Assembly: GCF_000471905.2 (NCBI RefSeq)
Contig: NW_006499905.1
Span: 4,365,427 to 4,429,426 of the forward strand
Source: Amborella trichopoda
Lineage: Eukaryota; Streptophyta; Magnoliopsida; Amborellales; Amborellaceae
Direction of reading: 5' to 3'
Length of the DNA stretch: 64,000 nt
Shown: in pieces, positions 22,440-34,847 of the stretch
How positions within the stretch are numbered: the first letter of the stretch is position 1
Layout of the letters: every line of letters starts with the position of its first letter
Notes under the pieces: generated by a model
The model's input: only the letters and a program-made list of their open reading frames with translations
What the model was told of the DNA's origin: nothing
Databases searched by the model: none
Position numbers and translations under genes: made by a program

Positions 22440-24390
22440 AGCATGTCGATATGTCAAGTCAGTCTATTTATCCTAGAACCCTGTTAATTAAATAAAGAAA
22501 ATGTTTATATTAGATTGAAACCTTATACTAATAAAGTACAATGCACCTCAAAAATCTAATAGAAAAGAGTAATCCAGAGTATATATCATCTTAATATCGA
22601 AATCTATAGATATAAAGAAAAATAGAATTTGAAGTCCTAAAATAGTGCATCTTATAACAAATTATCTGAACTATCTACTTTCAATTTTTTTTATATGTTT
22701 ATAGGTCGATATGCTCTATTTTTAAGATCTTAAAATTCGTAATTTGGGTTTAGCATGGATTTTGTAACCGTCATAGAGCCTCCAATACCATAACTTCATA
22801 TTCTGGCAAAATTTAGAGGTACATGTAAAATGTGTGCCTTATACAAACCTCACCCGTAAAATGAATGTCCCTTACATGAGCTTCCATCTCCTACACATGT
22901 GCGGGCTTCTCTCTCCCTCTCTTCCATGACCTTATTCAGATATAAACTTTTTTCATTATATTATTTACAAGGTATTAGGACTCTCAAATGATATCTTTCC
23001 CTTGACACTCGCTCAAAATTCTAACGGGGTGGTTTATGGCTAATCTGATCGATTTATGAAATATTGGGCATTATTGTATAAAAAATAGGCGTTTTGAACC
23101 GCTATGTAATGCAAAAAAGAACATGTGAGTTACGGGTTCGATTTTGATTCATTTTTCTATAAACTATTTTGACGCCAAATTTTGGACGTCTATTCCTCTA
23201 TTAAACTCTCACTAGCGAAAAATATATAAAAAAATATTTTCAATAAAATAACCAAAATACCCCTGAAAATTTCAAGGGGTATTTTTGTCATTATATTTTA
23301 TAAAAAAAATCATTTTTAACATTTTTTTTATAGGTACGCCCCAATGAGAGAAGATGACACATACCAAATTTCATATTCATACAATTTGCATAAAAAAAAC
23401 TAAAAATAAAATACTTTGAGACGTCAGATCTAAGATCAAACAGTGAACGACTTCCTTAATCAAAATTGGACGGTTGGATGGTAGCGGGAGAATAAAACTT
23501 CTATATTGTAAGAGAAACATAGAAACCTGTCCCTATTACTTTTTACTGAAATAGTTCTTAAGAATAAATATAGATAGGATTGATGTCTTGTATTCTCCCG
23601 AAGGGCCGTTTAAAGCCCGAAAGGCTTGAAGCTTGGAGGAGTTTTTGGCCAAGTAGATATGGTTGACTTGGTCCTTGTGCGGTTCGAAGGCAGTAGAACC
23701 CGAAAAAGATTTCGGCTATCCATATATTGGATTTGATATATGTGAGATTCAATATATATCTGTACAAGGATATTTCGATAATTTTTACCATCTATCTGAG
23801 GCTCAATATATATTCGTACATGATTATATTTTAATAATTTATACGAAACTTTATATATTATAACGATGAGGTTCTTCTTAAAGTTAAAGAAAAAATGCAA
23901 TTTTTCTTGTAATTAGAAAGAACAGACAGGCGTAAAGCATAGAGTTATTATAACCCTATTACGTTGCCGAACCACAAATATCTTTGCATTGTGATTGATT
24001 GTTTCTTTCTTTTGTATTTGTTTCTTCCTCCTTGTTTTTTGTGGATTGCTTTTCATTTCAACAACCAAACCAAATAACTTATCTTCAAAATCAATTAATA
24101 AAATTGAGGTATTAGTTTATAAATATTTGAGCCGTATCCATTTCACCGATACGAGTTTCTCTTCAGAGATATATCGGTTGCTCTCTTTCCCATGTTTTCA
24201 TGTTGTTAACTTATTAGTAAGTGTTCTCTCTCCTCATGTTCTTTACTTAATCAGTGATCCATCTCTCCCATGTTTTCAATTTTGGAAAATGGTTTGACAA
24301 GGATGTAGCTCTCTCAAAATAAATAAAATCTCGCCTTATAACTCATCGAAAATTGTGATCAAAGCTCTAAATTTTTCTTCATTTATCGTC
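22440..24390. other. 1.95-kb segment found only in unit A
   Basis: Sequence on both sides (22400 and 24395) matches adjacent positions in unit B near 47050-47100, so this stretch is an insertion in A or a deletion in B. It contains a very diverged MITE-like copy (22510-22860) and unclassified AT-rich repeats. Frames at 23558-23900 are short and unrecognised. Confidence 0.55.
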
Positions 24391-24577
24391 TTGACTTGAA
24401 TATTATATTTGTAGGAAAAAAAGATTTCAAGCTTTAAAATATTGTATATTACATAATAAAGTAATTAGATCGCCCATTTCATCCTTAAAAATATGTTTTC
24501 ATATATCTATAAGATATGTACTATTTTTTTATTTTTAAATTTCAATGAAATTAATTTTAAGGCCATCATACATATTT

Positions 24578-24856
24578 TGGTTGCCAAAAGTGCTTTCAGA
24601 CCGAGGATTGGAGGTGATGCTTTATTTTGTTTTCATAACGCTTATGCTTCTTTGCTTATGCTAAGGGATGTCGAGATTATCTTCCATCATGTCGTTCGAG
24701 ATTTCAACTCTGAGGCAGATTTCTTGGTCAGCAAGGTTGTCTTGAATGCCCCTTCTTCTCTCCCTTTTGTTTCTTTTTTTGTTTGTGGTTATTTTTCTTT
24801 TTGTTTTGTACTATTTTCATTACCTTAATAATGCTCACACCACCACAAAAAAAAAA
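24578..24856 (+). mobile_element. LINE 3' end, second family (upstream of TNL-A)
   Basis: It encodes the C-terminal piece of an RNase H-like domain (DVEIIFHHVVRDFNSEADFL), then a T-rich 3' UTR and poly(A) at 24847-24856. The orthologue at 47255-47550 places it in the duplicated unit. Confidence 0.7.
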
Positions 24857-25059
24857 GCCCTTTACGGCTTTATGCGGTTGATTTTGAAAGGCAAAGACTT
24901 GGATATCGCGTATTCTATGCACTCGACGTGTTCAAAAATAAAGAAATCTGTATTCTTCTTTTTATCCACAGAATTGATTTCCAGCCAGGTTTTCTATATT
25001 CCAGTCAGATTTTCTCCCTATAGAGACTCCACTTTATAAAATACAATTAATTCACCAAA

Positions 25060-25380
25060 AGGCGTTTAGAGAGAAAAACTATGGCAAATTTTAATTTTTA
25101 AATAGAAAAAATATCTTAAAACTTTAAAAAGAGAAATTACATCCAATTTTAGAGAGAGAAAGTATTTTAAATTTTAAATTTTCCAAAAAAAAGCTACTAG
25201 AAAATTTTTAGAAATAAATTATCTCAAAATTTTTAGAGATAAACTATCTCAAAATTTTTAGAGATAAACTATCTCAAATTTTAAGTTTTAGGGAGAGGTA
25301 CTATCCGTAAAATTTTAAGGAGAGAATTTATCTAAAATTTTAAGTTTTAACGAGAGAAAGTAATTGAAATTTTTTAGAAA
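25060..25380. repeat. degenerate AGAGATAAACTATCTCAAAATTTT repeat array, block 1
   Basis: About ten variable copies of a 25-40 bp unit built on AGAGA..AACTATCTCAAAATTTT. Blocks of the same repeat occur at 26985-27445 and 47640-47870. Confidence 0.75.
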
Positions 25381-25583
25381 TGTGTCAAAAAAATTGGGAA
25401 TAACCCCAGAATTAAGACATGATTTAAGATTTTGAATTTTTGAGCTATTGGATTTGACCATTCCAATTTTGGATAATTTCTATTTAATCCTCCAATGTTA
25501 TTTGTGAGCACATAAGAAGTGCTTTGGAATTTATGTTTTTCTTTTTTGAAGGCTGGAAAAAAGTATTCCAAGATTAGATTTTA

Positions 25584-26933
25584 GGGAAATTATCGTTAAT
25601 ATACCTATATTTTAAAAAAATTGAAAAAAAAACCCCAATTTCCCGAAACCTCATCCACACCATTTTTCACAAATTTTGATAATTTTTGAATGAAACTACC
25701 CTTTACGGTAGTCTTTTTACCGTAAAAAATATTATGGTAATTTAAATACCGTAATGTTTAGTCACGTTTCCGCAGTAATATATATACCGTATTAATAAGG
25801 AAAATTTGTACGGTAATTTAATTACTATATTGTTTTTACAATGAATTACGGTATTCGTAGTACCGTAATATAAAGATTTCCATTTTTGCTAGAGAGAGAG
25901 ATTTACATTTTTGCGATCTTCACCCTCCTCCTCGAGTCCTGCTCTCCCGACTTTAGCCCAACAAAAGAAATTCAATGAATTAAATGGTGAGGATTATTTC
26001 CATAGATCAAAAGCAAAACCGGAGTCAAGCTAAAAATTATTTGAAAACAAATATCAATTACCACTAGGCATTAAAACACCAATCAGACAAGCATCTCAAA
26101 AATTGCAGAAAAAAACAAAAAAAACACAGGAAAAAGAGATAAAATTTGATCATATAATCTCCATAGAAACAGATAGCCACAAGCATAATTTTACATCCAT
26201 TAGTGCTATTTTTTATTCTAGTGGCCCCACAACCATCGGAACCTTTAAAAAAAAAGAAAAAAAAGAGCATATAAAATGGAATTCAAATTTCGATTATACC
26301 AAAACAACAATTTTATAGGCAAAAAAAAATTGTAAATTGTAAATGATAAAAAAGAGATCCATGCATTGAGACTAACCTGCAATCACTGGTTGCAATCGAA
26401 AAATAAAACTCCCCATCTGAGACTTTTGAACTGGAAACCCAGAACATGAAGATGAGAGAGAAAATGAAGAGTGAGAATTAAATGTGGGCTCAACAACTGG
26501 TGGTTGCAAGCTTGGTAATGCCTAATTCTTGACTTTCGAACCCTCTTCCCATCCATCGTTTTTCTCCATTCCTCTCTCTTCTCGTGAATTTGAGAGCAAC
26601 CTCTCAAAGGCCTTAACCATATGCATAACCCTTCCAGACCCCGGCTGTGGTATATTGTTCATGGCTTCTTCAAGCAACCGTCTCCTCAATGTTCTTCAAG
26701 CAACCTTGCAGTAATTACGGTATTAAGAATACCGTAATGTAAATTTTTGACATTACGGTACTCTAAGTACTGTAATATAAATTCATCTTATCATGGTATT
26801 TAAAATACCGTGAAATCATAACGGTACTTAAATTACCGTAAATATAAAAAAGAATTACGGTAGCCTTTATACCATGAAGGTCATTTTTGTCCGAAAAATG
26901 TCAAAATTTGTGAAAAAGGATGTGGATGAGATT
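25584..26933. mobile_element. Mutator-like (Pack-MULE-type) element 1, right end truncated
   Basis: Same element as 48053-49597. The left end GGGAAATTATCG follows the target TTAGATTTTA (25574-25583). The left arm has 19-bp dyads at 25705, 25734, 25772, 25810 and 25848; the right arm has them at 26717, 26755, 26793, 26821 and 26857. The outer part of the right arm is missing: sequence switches at about 26933 to a second copy of the 24985-25583 segment. The interior carries a captured exon-like fragment and no transposase. Confidence 0.8.
26377..26662 (-). pseudogene. host-gene exon captured in MULE 1
   Basis: A minus-strand ATG at 26662 opens MNNIPQPGSGRVMHMVKAFE, later KNDGWEEGSKVKN, then a TAG, then more exon-like sequence to a GCAG/GTTAGT donor at 26377. 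The second element carries the same exon with Trp in place of the stop. The parent gene is not recognised and is not in the window. Confidence 0.55.
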
Positions 26934-26984
26934 AATTTCTAACCAGATTTTCTCTCAATAGAGACTCCACTTTATAAAATACAA

Positions 26985-27445
26985 TTAATTCACCAAAAGA
27001 CCCCTTGATTTAGAGAGAGAAACTATCTCAAATTTTGAGTTTTGGATAGAATAAGTATCTTAAAATTTAAAAAGGAGAAACTACATCCAATTTTAGAAAG
27101 AGAAAGTACCTAAAACTTTTTAGAAAATAAAAGTATCTTAAAAGTTTTGCAGAGAGAAATTATTTTCAATTTTAAGTTTTAGAGATAAAATATCTTAAAA
27201 TTTTAGATCAAATTTTAGAGTGACAAATACCTCAAAAAATTTAGAGCGAGAAAGTATCTTAAATTTTAAAATTTTCAAAGAGAAACGACTCGAATTTTTT
27301 TAGAAATAAACTATCTCTAAATTTTTAGAGAGAACCAATCTCAAAATTTTAAGTTTTAGGGAGAGAAACTGTCCCTAAAATTTTATGGAGAGAAATTATC
27401 TCAAATTTTAAATTTTAACGAAAAAAAGTAACTGAAAATTTTTAG
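26985..27445. repeat. degenerate AGAGAAACTATCTC repeat array, block 2
   Basis: Same unit as block 1, in the second copy of the duplicated spacer segment. Confidence 0.75.
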
Positions 27446-29552
27446 GAAAAGGGATATCTAAGAGGATTTTTTATGTTTCAAAAAAAAAAAATGGGAATAG
27501 CCCCAAAATTAAGACCTGATTTCAGATTTTGAATTTTTGAGCTATTGGATTTAACCATTCCAATTTTGGATAATTTCTATTTGATCCTCCAATTAATTGT
27601 GAGAACATAAGAACTGCTTTGGAATTTATGTTTATCTTTTTTGAAGGCTGGAAAAAAGTATTCCAAGATTAGATTTTACTAGAGAAATTGAATAGGCGAA
27701 TTGGCGCAGCCCGATGATGTAATATCTCCGTGTAATATAAAATTAATCTAATTAAATAATGAAAAGACTATTGTGGAGATAAAGATGTTCAAAATTAATT
27801 CCAGCTTGAAAAACAAAGAAGTTCACTTCCAATGACTAAACTTTGATATCTTTTCATAAAAAAGGAGTGATACGTAGAGTGGGGATAATTTATAATATGT
27901 CAAGCGAGGAGTTAGGAAGCAACTTTTGAAACCTGCGGCTTCAGCTAGTACATGTCATAGAACCAATGGTAATACAATAAGCCTGAAAATACCCTATAAT
28001 AGATAGATTCCATGCAGGGGAATTTCTTCAAGGAGACCATCTGATCTGCCTCTATGATATCATGGAAGGTCACTTTAAATAGAGATAGATAGAAGAATTT
28101 GGATTCCTTAAATTAGATGGTGTTTCACACCTATGGTTTTACACACATGAGACTAAAAGGAAAGGATTTTGGTGCATCAACCAACGCACTTATTGAAATA
28201 CGGTCTCCGTCCAAGAACAATGTTATAGAAGGATTTTGGACCTAAAATTTTTGAAGGCCGCACCAATCTGAAAAACAAATGGATTTTGAACCTTAAAAAT
28301 AGGCTATTGTAAATTTAACTTTTGTGCTAGTAATTCTAATTCTTCACAAATCCATCAGATATGCACACTTTTTTGAGCTGCAAATCATAAGTCAATGAGA
28401 ATAACACACTCGTAAGAATCCATTCCCTCGGAGGAAGAAAAAACCATTTTTGAATTCAATAGTCGGAAGTAAAAAAAATTAATTATCAGAAATGCAGATT
28501 CCATCAAGGTGAAGCGCCATAATTTGACTTGGACAAAACACAGAACTAAATATAAATGAAGCAAAGGAAAAATAACCACACTGCTTGAAAACAAATGGAG
28601 ATAGATCATTTTAAGAGAAACAATGTTTGAACTGAAGATACATAAATATTAATAGCAGTACAAAAATAATCAATAATTTCTAACAGTTACTAAAAGTCAT
28701 ATGTAATAGGCATTATCAATATGAAATCGTAAATCATTTGGTGACATGTGGCACAAGACAAATTTGGAAGTTGATGGCATCACGAAGGACGGTGCACTCT
28801 CAGAAAAACACTCCAGGGAACCTTTTGAAACCTTTTTGAGCTTTTGCCCCAGCCTGCACAGTATATTTTGAGATGTATAAAATCCTTATGGGGGGGAAAA
28901 GGCCTTTCTCTCACTTTGTACAGAGTACCAAGTATATGGGCTGCCACACTTCTTTCTGAGCTAGAGTTTTGACTTTTAATACAAATAGTACTTTCTAAAG
29001 AAAATATAAAATCTTGAGATGAATACGAATCTCAACAATATCTTCAGTCAGTCAGACAAACAGACACAGCCCTGAAACTCAAACAACCCAGCCACCAGGG
29101 CAGGTCAACTGGAAACAGAGGTAACTTAAATCTGTCAGAAACCACCGCATAACTACCTCAGCTATTCAGACGTTTTATAGGAGCTTACTGATGCAGCCCA
29201 ATAGGCCAATACAGTTTCCGAAACTGCATGTCCTAGGGATATCATCAGAGTGGGAAGGTTCAAAGGTACATCTATAGTTTAATTAAATGGGTGCAGGAAA
29301 TTTGTTGTCACAAAAGAGCTTAACAGACAAGGGACTGTGGAAAATAAATCAAAATAAAAAATTGGGAATTTAGGATCATGCTTCATGATTTGGAAATTGA
29401 AAAACTAATCGAAGAGTTTTTAAATTAGAGCAAGGATTGAGAAACTTCAATTGATTATTTGTAGGAGTAAAACTACTTTAGAAAATAGACAATGTATTAT
29501 TCTGTGGAGGTACTTATGGAATCATTTTTCTGGATTCCATTTAACTTAAATC
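27446..29552. other. spacer and 3' flank of TNL-B
   Basis: It contains an unoccupied MULE target (TTAGATTTTA at about 27668-27677), then unit-C-like spacer to 27832, then DNA matching the 3' flank of TNL-A (27835-29298), then about 250 bp matching neither. No supported gene. Confidence 0.6.
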
Positions 29553-29684
29553 TTAGAAAGGACTTTCCCTGAACTGTTTTAGCTACTAATGAAGTCAATC
29601 AGGTGGGGAAAATAAATCTCAAGGGTGACAAATTTCCACAATCATTTGCTATTTTTCGAAATAAAAAAAATAGAATGGATATAT

Positions 29685-30209
29685 TCAGAAATTGGCAGCA
29701 TTATAGAAACCTATGGGGTCTCTATTGGGTTTTACCACTTCGGTGGTACCTCTGCTACTTTGCTGGAAACAGTGTCTACCATGGCAGCTTTGCCTCCGGG
29801 GGCGATGTACAATGAGGGATTTGTGAGGATAGAAAGAAAGGGTAGAGGAAGATCGAAGGCCCCGGAGAAGAGATGGCAATGAGTTGAACGTGATACGACT
29901 CAATAGGGCTCCCGATTCCAGCCCTTGAAATCTCAGGCAGCGAACAATAAGGAGATTGAGGCGGCAGCGCCTCAGCAACAAAAAAAAAATGGAAGAAGAT
30001 TCCATGATGCAAGTTAAAGAGTGGAATGAAAGGATCTTCCAGGGTCGTAAGACAAACAATCTGATCTGAGTGAAGACATTAGAGATATCATCATCTAATG
30101 GGCCCTTCCTCCAACTGAGTTTAGGGGTGTCCCTGCCAAGGATATCATCATGGACCAAGTCATAATAGAGCAACATTAGCAGCGTATCTATTTTGTGGAA
30201 GGCTTCCAC
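29685..30209 (-). CDS. unrecognised reading frame downstream of TNL-B
   Basis: A 174-codon minus-strand frame. Its first 60 codons or so (FHKIDTLLMLLYYDLVHDD, then DTPKLSWRKGPLDDDISNVF) are kept in unit C at 51421-51723 with only a few replacements; the rest diverges through indels. Upstream on the minus strand is a leader-like stretch containing AACCCTAAAACTCTCTCC. Unit A lacks the region through its 3.1-kb deletion. The frame could be a small exon of a neighbouring gene or read-through in UTR. I do not recognise a domain, and the B/C changes are mostly non-synonymous, which argues against selection. Confidence 0.25.
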   Translation of the reverse strand: MEAFHKIDTLLMLLYYDLVHDDILGRDTPKLSWRKGPLDDDISNVFTQIRLFVLRPWKILSFHSLTCIMESSSIFFLLLRRCRLNLLIVRCLRFQGLESGALLSRITFNSLPSLLRGLRSSSTLSFYPHKSLIVHRPRRQSCHGRHCFQQSSRGTTEVVKPNRDPIGFYNAANF

Positions 30210-31512
30210 AACTGTAGCACTTCACTCAGTTGCTATGGAGGCCAAGAGATAGCTAGATAAATAGTTTGATAGAAAAGGAGAGAGTTTTAGGGTTCTGGAT
30301 CAGAGAGAAAAAAAATTCAAAAGCTTACTGTTATTTTGCTACAAGTCACATAATTTCAAAAAGGAAGACAGGCAGCCAAAGATGACATGGAGTTTTGTCT
30401 ACTTTGGATTTTTCATCAAGTGCTCCTGGATGACAGATTTTCATCAAGAATAATTTAACAGCATAGGAAAAAATTGCAGTTGCTTGGACAAATGGGTCTG
30501 AACTAGAAGCCACGAGTATGAAAAGCCATCAAAAGGCTTGAGAAGCCAAATTCATGCTTTGATTTGCAAAATTGCGTCCTCCAGGATGATCAGCTGTGTG
30601 TGAATTTACATGCTTTGATTTGCAGCTTTTAATTTGAAAAGCCATCAAATGGGTTGAGAAGCCAAATTCATATGGTGAGAAGCCAAGAGTTTACAGATGG
30701 ATTAGTAGAATTAAGCAGTTTTTGGGCTGGTTAGAGTGAGAATTAGCTTAAATGATGGGAAAAATGATACCAGATTTGGTTCACAGATTTCAATAAACAA
30801 GTGTTTGGCGTAATCAAGAGGAACACATTTCATAAAAGCATTTAGAACATGGTTAGAATGAGGAGGTTTCTGAGAGGAATACCGGCTTTATCAGAAGGCT
30901 ATGGAAAGTTTTTATAGTTGGTGAGACCTTTATTCTGTCAAAAGGTAAGATGTTGATTTCTGACCTAATAGAAAAGACACGTAAATGAAAGAAGGTAATC
31001 CTTTAAAGATTTACTTTCACCAAAATTGTGCTCTTGAATTTTCTCAATCACACCATCTAAACAAGGAAATAACCAAAACCATCATGAAAAATGACAGCCC
31101 ATGGCAAATTTATGCCATACAAAAAAAAACATAAAAAAATGTTTAAAAAAAATCAGATATCTATAAAACTCTTCAACCATATCAAGCCATAAAAGAACTA
31201 TAACAGCTGACATGTCCCCAAGCACACACATGGAGAAAAAGAGACCTTGATTTTTTCAGTTCAAATATAAATCAGGGCTGGTCGAGATTCAAGATAATTT
31301 TTTTAGCACGATTTTATTTAGGGGATGCATTTGGGAATCAAAAGAATGGAAAGGGGCAAAACAAAAGCATGTATTTCACTGAAAACCATTGATAAGAAGG
31401 CAGCAGATACTGAAGCCATTTGTGAATCCATCTGTTATATGAGAAGAGAACACAGTTTGGCAATCTAAACCAAAAATTATCCGTACCTTTGAAATTCTGT
31501 TGCTGCAAAATG

Positions 31513-32021
31513 TCATTGAAGAAACAATGAATTGAAGAATTCTGCGAGCTTTTCAGGGATGGAATCCTCGCCATCTTCTCGAATGGAATCCTTGGTATCT
31601 TCTGGTTCCCATACAGGATGGAATCCTACCTCCGTCATTAAATTGCAGGGAAATCTCACCCACGCTGGTCCATTCATAATTCTAACTACGATTTCATCCC
31701 CAGTTTTCAACCGCCTGGGGAGATTTTCAGTCTGGCCAGATCGTAAATGGTAAAAATAAATTTGATCTTGCTGGGTTGGATGAGTTAGTAATTGTGCCAT
31801 ACAATTTTCGCTCTTCATCCATATGTCCACGAGATGGCTGTTGTGGGTGCAACCAAATGAGTAGCAAAGCACAGCATCAGTCCTCTGATATATTTTCCTT
31901 CATCTGGAACCCCCGACACTCGGTACAACACACTGCTGTCCTGCGTAATCCACTTATCCTGGGACCAATTTGGAACCTTGCTTCCAGGAACTGTTAAGCA
32001 TTCTAAACCTGCAAATATTTC
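31513..32021 (-). pseudogene. TNL-B C-terminal (C-JID-like) exon
   Basis: It begins after TATATAG/GAAATATTTG and encodes LECLTVPGSKVPNW, the typical start of the post-LRR jelly-roll/Ig-like domain of TNLs (usually xVPGSxIPxWF). Further text includes YHLRSGQTENLPRRLKTGD and VGFHPVWEPED, and it ends FFNSLFLQ-stop at 31513. A one-base loss near 31855 separates the first and second halves, so the upstream frame meets a TGA at 31815-31817. Copy C keeps the frame there but shifts further on. Confidence 0.85.
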
Positions 32022-32130
32022 CTATATATATGCACAAACAAAACAATAAAAAGAAAAAATAATTAGCAGTCATACATAAAGGTAACTCGAAAACCAAATA
32101 GCAATAGTTTTTTTGGGCAAAGTAACATAC

Positions 32131-33022
32131 CTTTGCTAGCACTTGACCCCTCAAAGAATGAGGGCTGCACCCATTCAACTGCAAAGTTTTCAAAGATTTC
32201 AACCCACTGAGGCCCTGTATCTCAATCAATCCTTTACAGCCTGTGAGATCCAATTCTTCAAGTTGAGAAAGGTGAGAGAGGTCCGGTATAATTTGCAAAG
32301 ATAAGCAGTGGGAAGCCTTCAAAGATTTCAAAGTGGTGGAAAGATCCCCAATAGCTCACACAGTCCGAAACATCCAAATATTTTAAACTGGTGGGGAGCT
32401 CAGGAATAGCTATCAGCTGCTCACAGTTAGCTAAATACAAAGCTTCTAGTTGAGAAAGATGAGATAACTCCGGCATGGTTCGCAACTCGTAGCAGTCGCT
32501 AGCATTTAGACATTTCAAACTACTGGGGAGCTCAGCTATAGTTATGAGCTGCGCACAAACACTTATACGCATCTCTTCTAATTGAGAAAGGCCCCTAATG
32601 CTCCTAGGTAGGCCTTGGATACTGTTGTTGCGGTAGAGATCCAACTTTTTCAATTTGGACAACTTTTCAAAGTCATCAGCAATCACCCCTTGCAGGTAAC
32701 AAGCCCATGCGGACAATTCCTCCAAGGAACAAAGACCGGAGAAAGTAGATGGAAGCCTTGTCAAATTGGAGTTGTAGTTTAAATTGAGAGTCCTTAAACT
32801 TGTAAGCTTTCCAAAGTTTTCTGGCAGTTTCTTGAGGTTGGAACATCCCTCAAGATTCAGATAAACTAAATCCCTTAAAAGCCCTATGGAGTCGGGAATC
32901 TCAATCAAGTTTTCACAATATTCAAGAATCAACTGCTTCAAATTCATGTATAGAGAACAGTCAGGAATTCTCTCTAAGATACGGCACCTATTAAGATCAA
33001 GGACCTTCAACTTCGGGAAGAG
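32131..33022 (-). pseudogene. TNL-B LRR exon
   Basis: 892 bp against 900 bp in copy C. It encodes about 12 leucine-rich repeats of 22-24 residues (for example LVYLNLEGCSNLKKLPENFG, LRTLNLNYNSNLTRLPSTF). An 8-bp loss near 32356 shifts the frame after YLDVSDCV. The donor AAAG/GTATGT is intact. LRRs of this type form the effector-sensing solenoid. Confidence 0.9.
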
Positions 33023-33143
33023 CTGTGCAAAAAAATACTTGGTTGGTTGGGATTAGGAAGAATAACTTCCACGAAAGGTTTCAAACATGCAAGGGACAAA
33101 AAACGAAATTGGCATGAGATGACATTAAATATAAGTTCCACAC

Positions 33144-33416
33144 CTGCTTGATGTTGCTCTTCAACACAGTGTTACTGTTTGTGAAGTCAAGGACAGCTAG
33201 CCTTTCACAGCTACAATCTTCTGCGAGATACTGCCACGGATGTTCCCCTAGTTGTAGCCACACTTACTCTGATGAAAGATCTTTCAAGCTTCCTTTAAGA
33301 CAAGCTTGACTGATACCGAGTAGCTTCAAATTGGTCATTGCTTTAAATGCTTCAGTTTCCCAAATATACTCGTCTTCATTCCCCCTGATCATTAGGCCTC
33401 GAACCTTAGGAGTTCC
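33144..33416 (-). pseudogene. TNL-B linker exon
   Basis: 273 bp, phase 0 at both ends. It encodes KVRGLMI, WETEAFKAMTNLKLLGI and HPWQYLAEDCSCERLAVLDF, the stretch between NB-ARC and the first canonical LRR. A TTA-to-TAA change at 33264-33266 creates a stop. Confidence 0.88.
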
Positions 33417-33582
33417 CTAATTGATAATAGAAGTAAATGTCAGCCTGTCAACAAGATGTTAAAAAACAAGTGTACATACTCTATCATGTTGATCAAATAG
33501 ACTTAAAATCGTTGCCAATCAAATAACTTATTAAAGGATTTTTCTGACAAGAGAAAAATGAGCTTGTTTAGGAATTTCTCAC

Positions 33583-34691
33583 CTTGTGATTCTTCAACAC
33601 AGTAATGACATCTCCTCTAAACCATAACCTACTACGCTTTCCATGATTATCTAGGTTTTCTAATTCAACAATCCGTCTCCCCGTATCACGAAGTTGGTCG
33701 TGCATCTGCAACCTATCCGAATCATTAATCTTTACAAGTAACCTTTGCAAGAGCTTCTTTATAGAAATTGAAGCTGGAAAACCACAACCTTTCCATATAT
33801 GAATTGTATAATCTCTTTTTTCTCCAATAAAGAAGCATGCAATATCAAGAAATATATGCTTCTCTTCTTCACTCAAATCATCATAACTTATTCTAAGCTT
33901 TCGCATAACATCATTTGCGGGAATTCTTTTCAAATTCAGTATTGCCTCTTCCCACTCTTCAATGTTTAACTTGTCACATAAGTAACATCCCAAAACTTCA
34001 AGAGCCAGGGGAAGCCCACAAGCAATGGATATTACATCCTTAGAGAGTTGCACGAATTCTGGTATCGGTTGATTCCTCTGGAACGCACACCAACTAAAGA
34101 GTTCAAGGGATTGTATGTGATCCAATGCCTCGAGCTTGTAGACATGATTACTATCTACCCTATTATGCACATTCAACACGTGCTCATCCCTAGTAGTGAT
34201 GATAATTCTACTTCCTTGACAATACCAATCACGGTTACCAGCCAATTTTTCAAGTTGTTTGTCATCATCAATGTCATCAAATACAACATGAACTTTCTTC
34301 GACCCAATCTTATTCTTAATAACATTGATGCCTCTATCAGCATTATATATACTTGAATCTACTTCATCAAAAGTTCCTTAAGAAGTTGTCTCTGTAAGTT
34401 GACAACCCCATTTGTTTTTGAAGACTCTCTAACATCTGAGAGGAAACAGCTGCCATGGAATTTGGAACATATTTTGTTGAACACTTCCTTAGCAAGAGTG
34501 GTCTTACCAATGCCACCCATTCCATGGATCCCAATCATTCGAACATCATTAGCATCAATTTCTAAGTGTCTCATCACATCATCAACCCGAGGATTGAGCC
34601 CGACAGGGTGAGCGGCAACATGTAGTGGTGTGTCACAAATCAACTTCATAGAAACATGCTTGACAAGTCGCCCACCAAATGTGCTTCAGTC
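33583..34691 (-). pseudogene. TNL-B NBS (NB-ARC) exon
   Basis: Motifs in order: P-loop GMGGIGKTTLAKE, SCFLSDVRESS (RNBS-A), kinase-2 VHVVFDDID (usual Leu replaced by His), GSRIIITTRDEHVL (RNBS-B), SLELFSWCAF (RNBS-C), CGLPLALEVLG, FLDIACFFIGEKRD (TNL-type RNBS-D) and LQMHDQLRDTG (MHD). Walker A is intact here, unlike A and C. One base is missing at about 34667, just inside the exon, and one A of a run at 34369-34372, giving KELLMK-stop. The acceptor TATATAG/G joins the TIR donor AG/GTAT in phase to give a TEAHLVGELVKHV-like start. Confidence 0.92.
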
Positions 34692-34812
34692 CTATATATA
34701 AAATATCCCTACTCATTAGGAAAAAAAACTTCTTTTTCTAAGCAAAATACAAGTGACACAACAGAAATATTGAATAAAATAGGTTACGAAACAAAATAGG
34801 GCTAGACAAATA

Positions 34813-34847
<35 letters not shown>

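Noticed and set aside
25705-26875. Regularly spaced palindromes considered as a CRISPR array
   Set aside because: The host is a plant, the units are short dyads within transposon terminal repeats, and the pattern is mirrored at both element ends.
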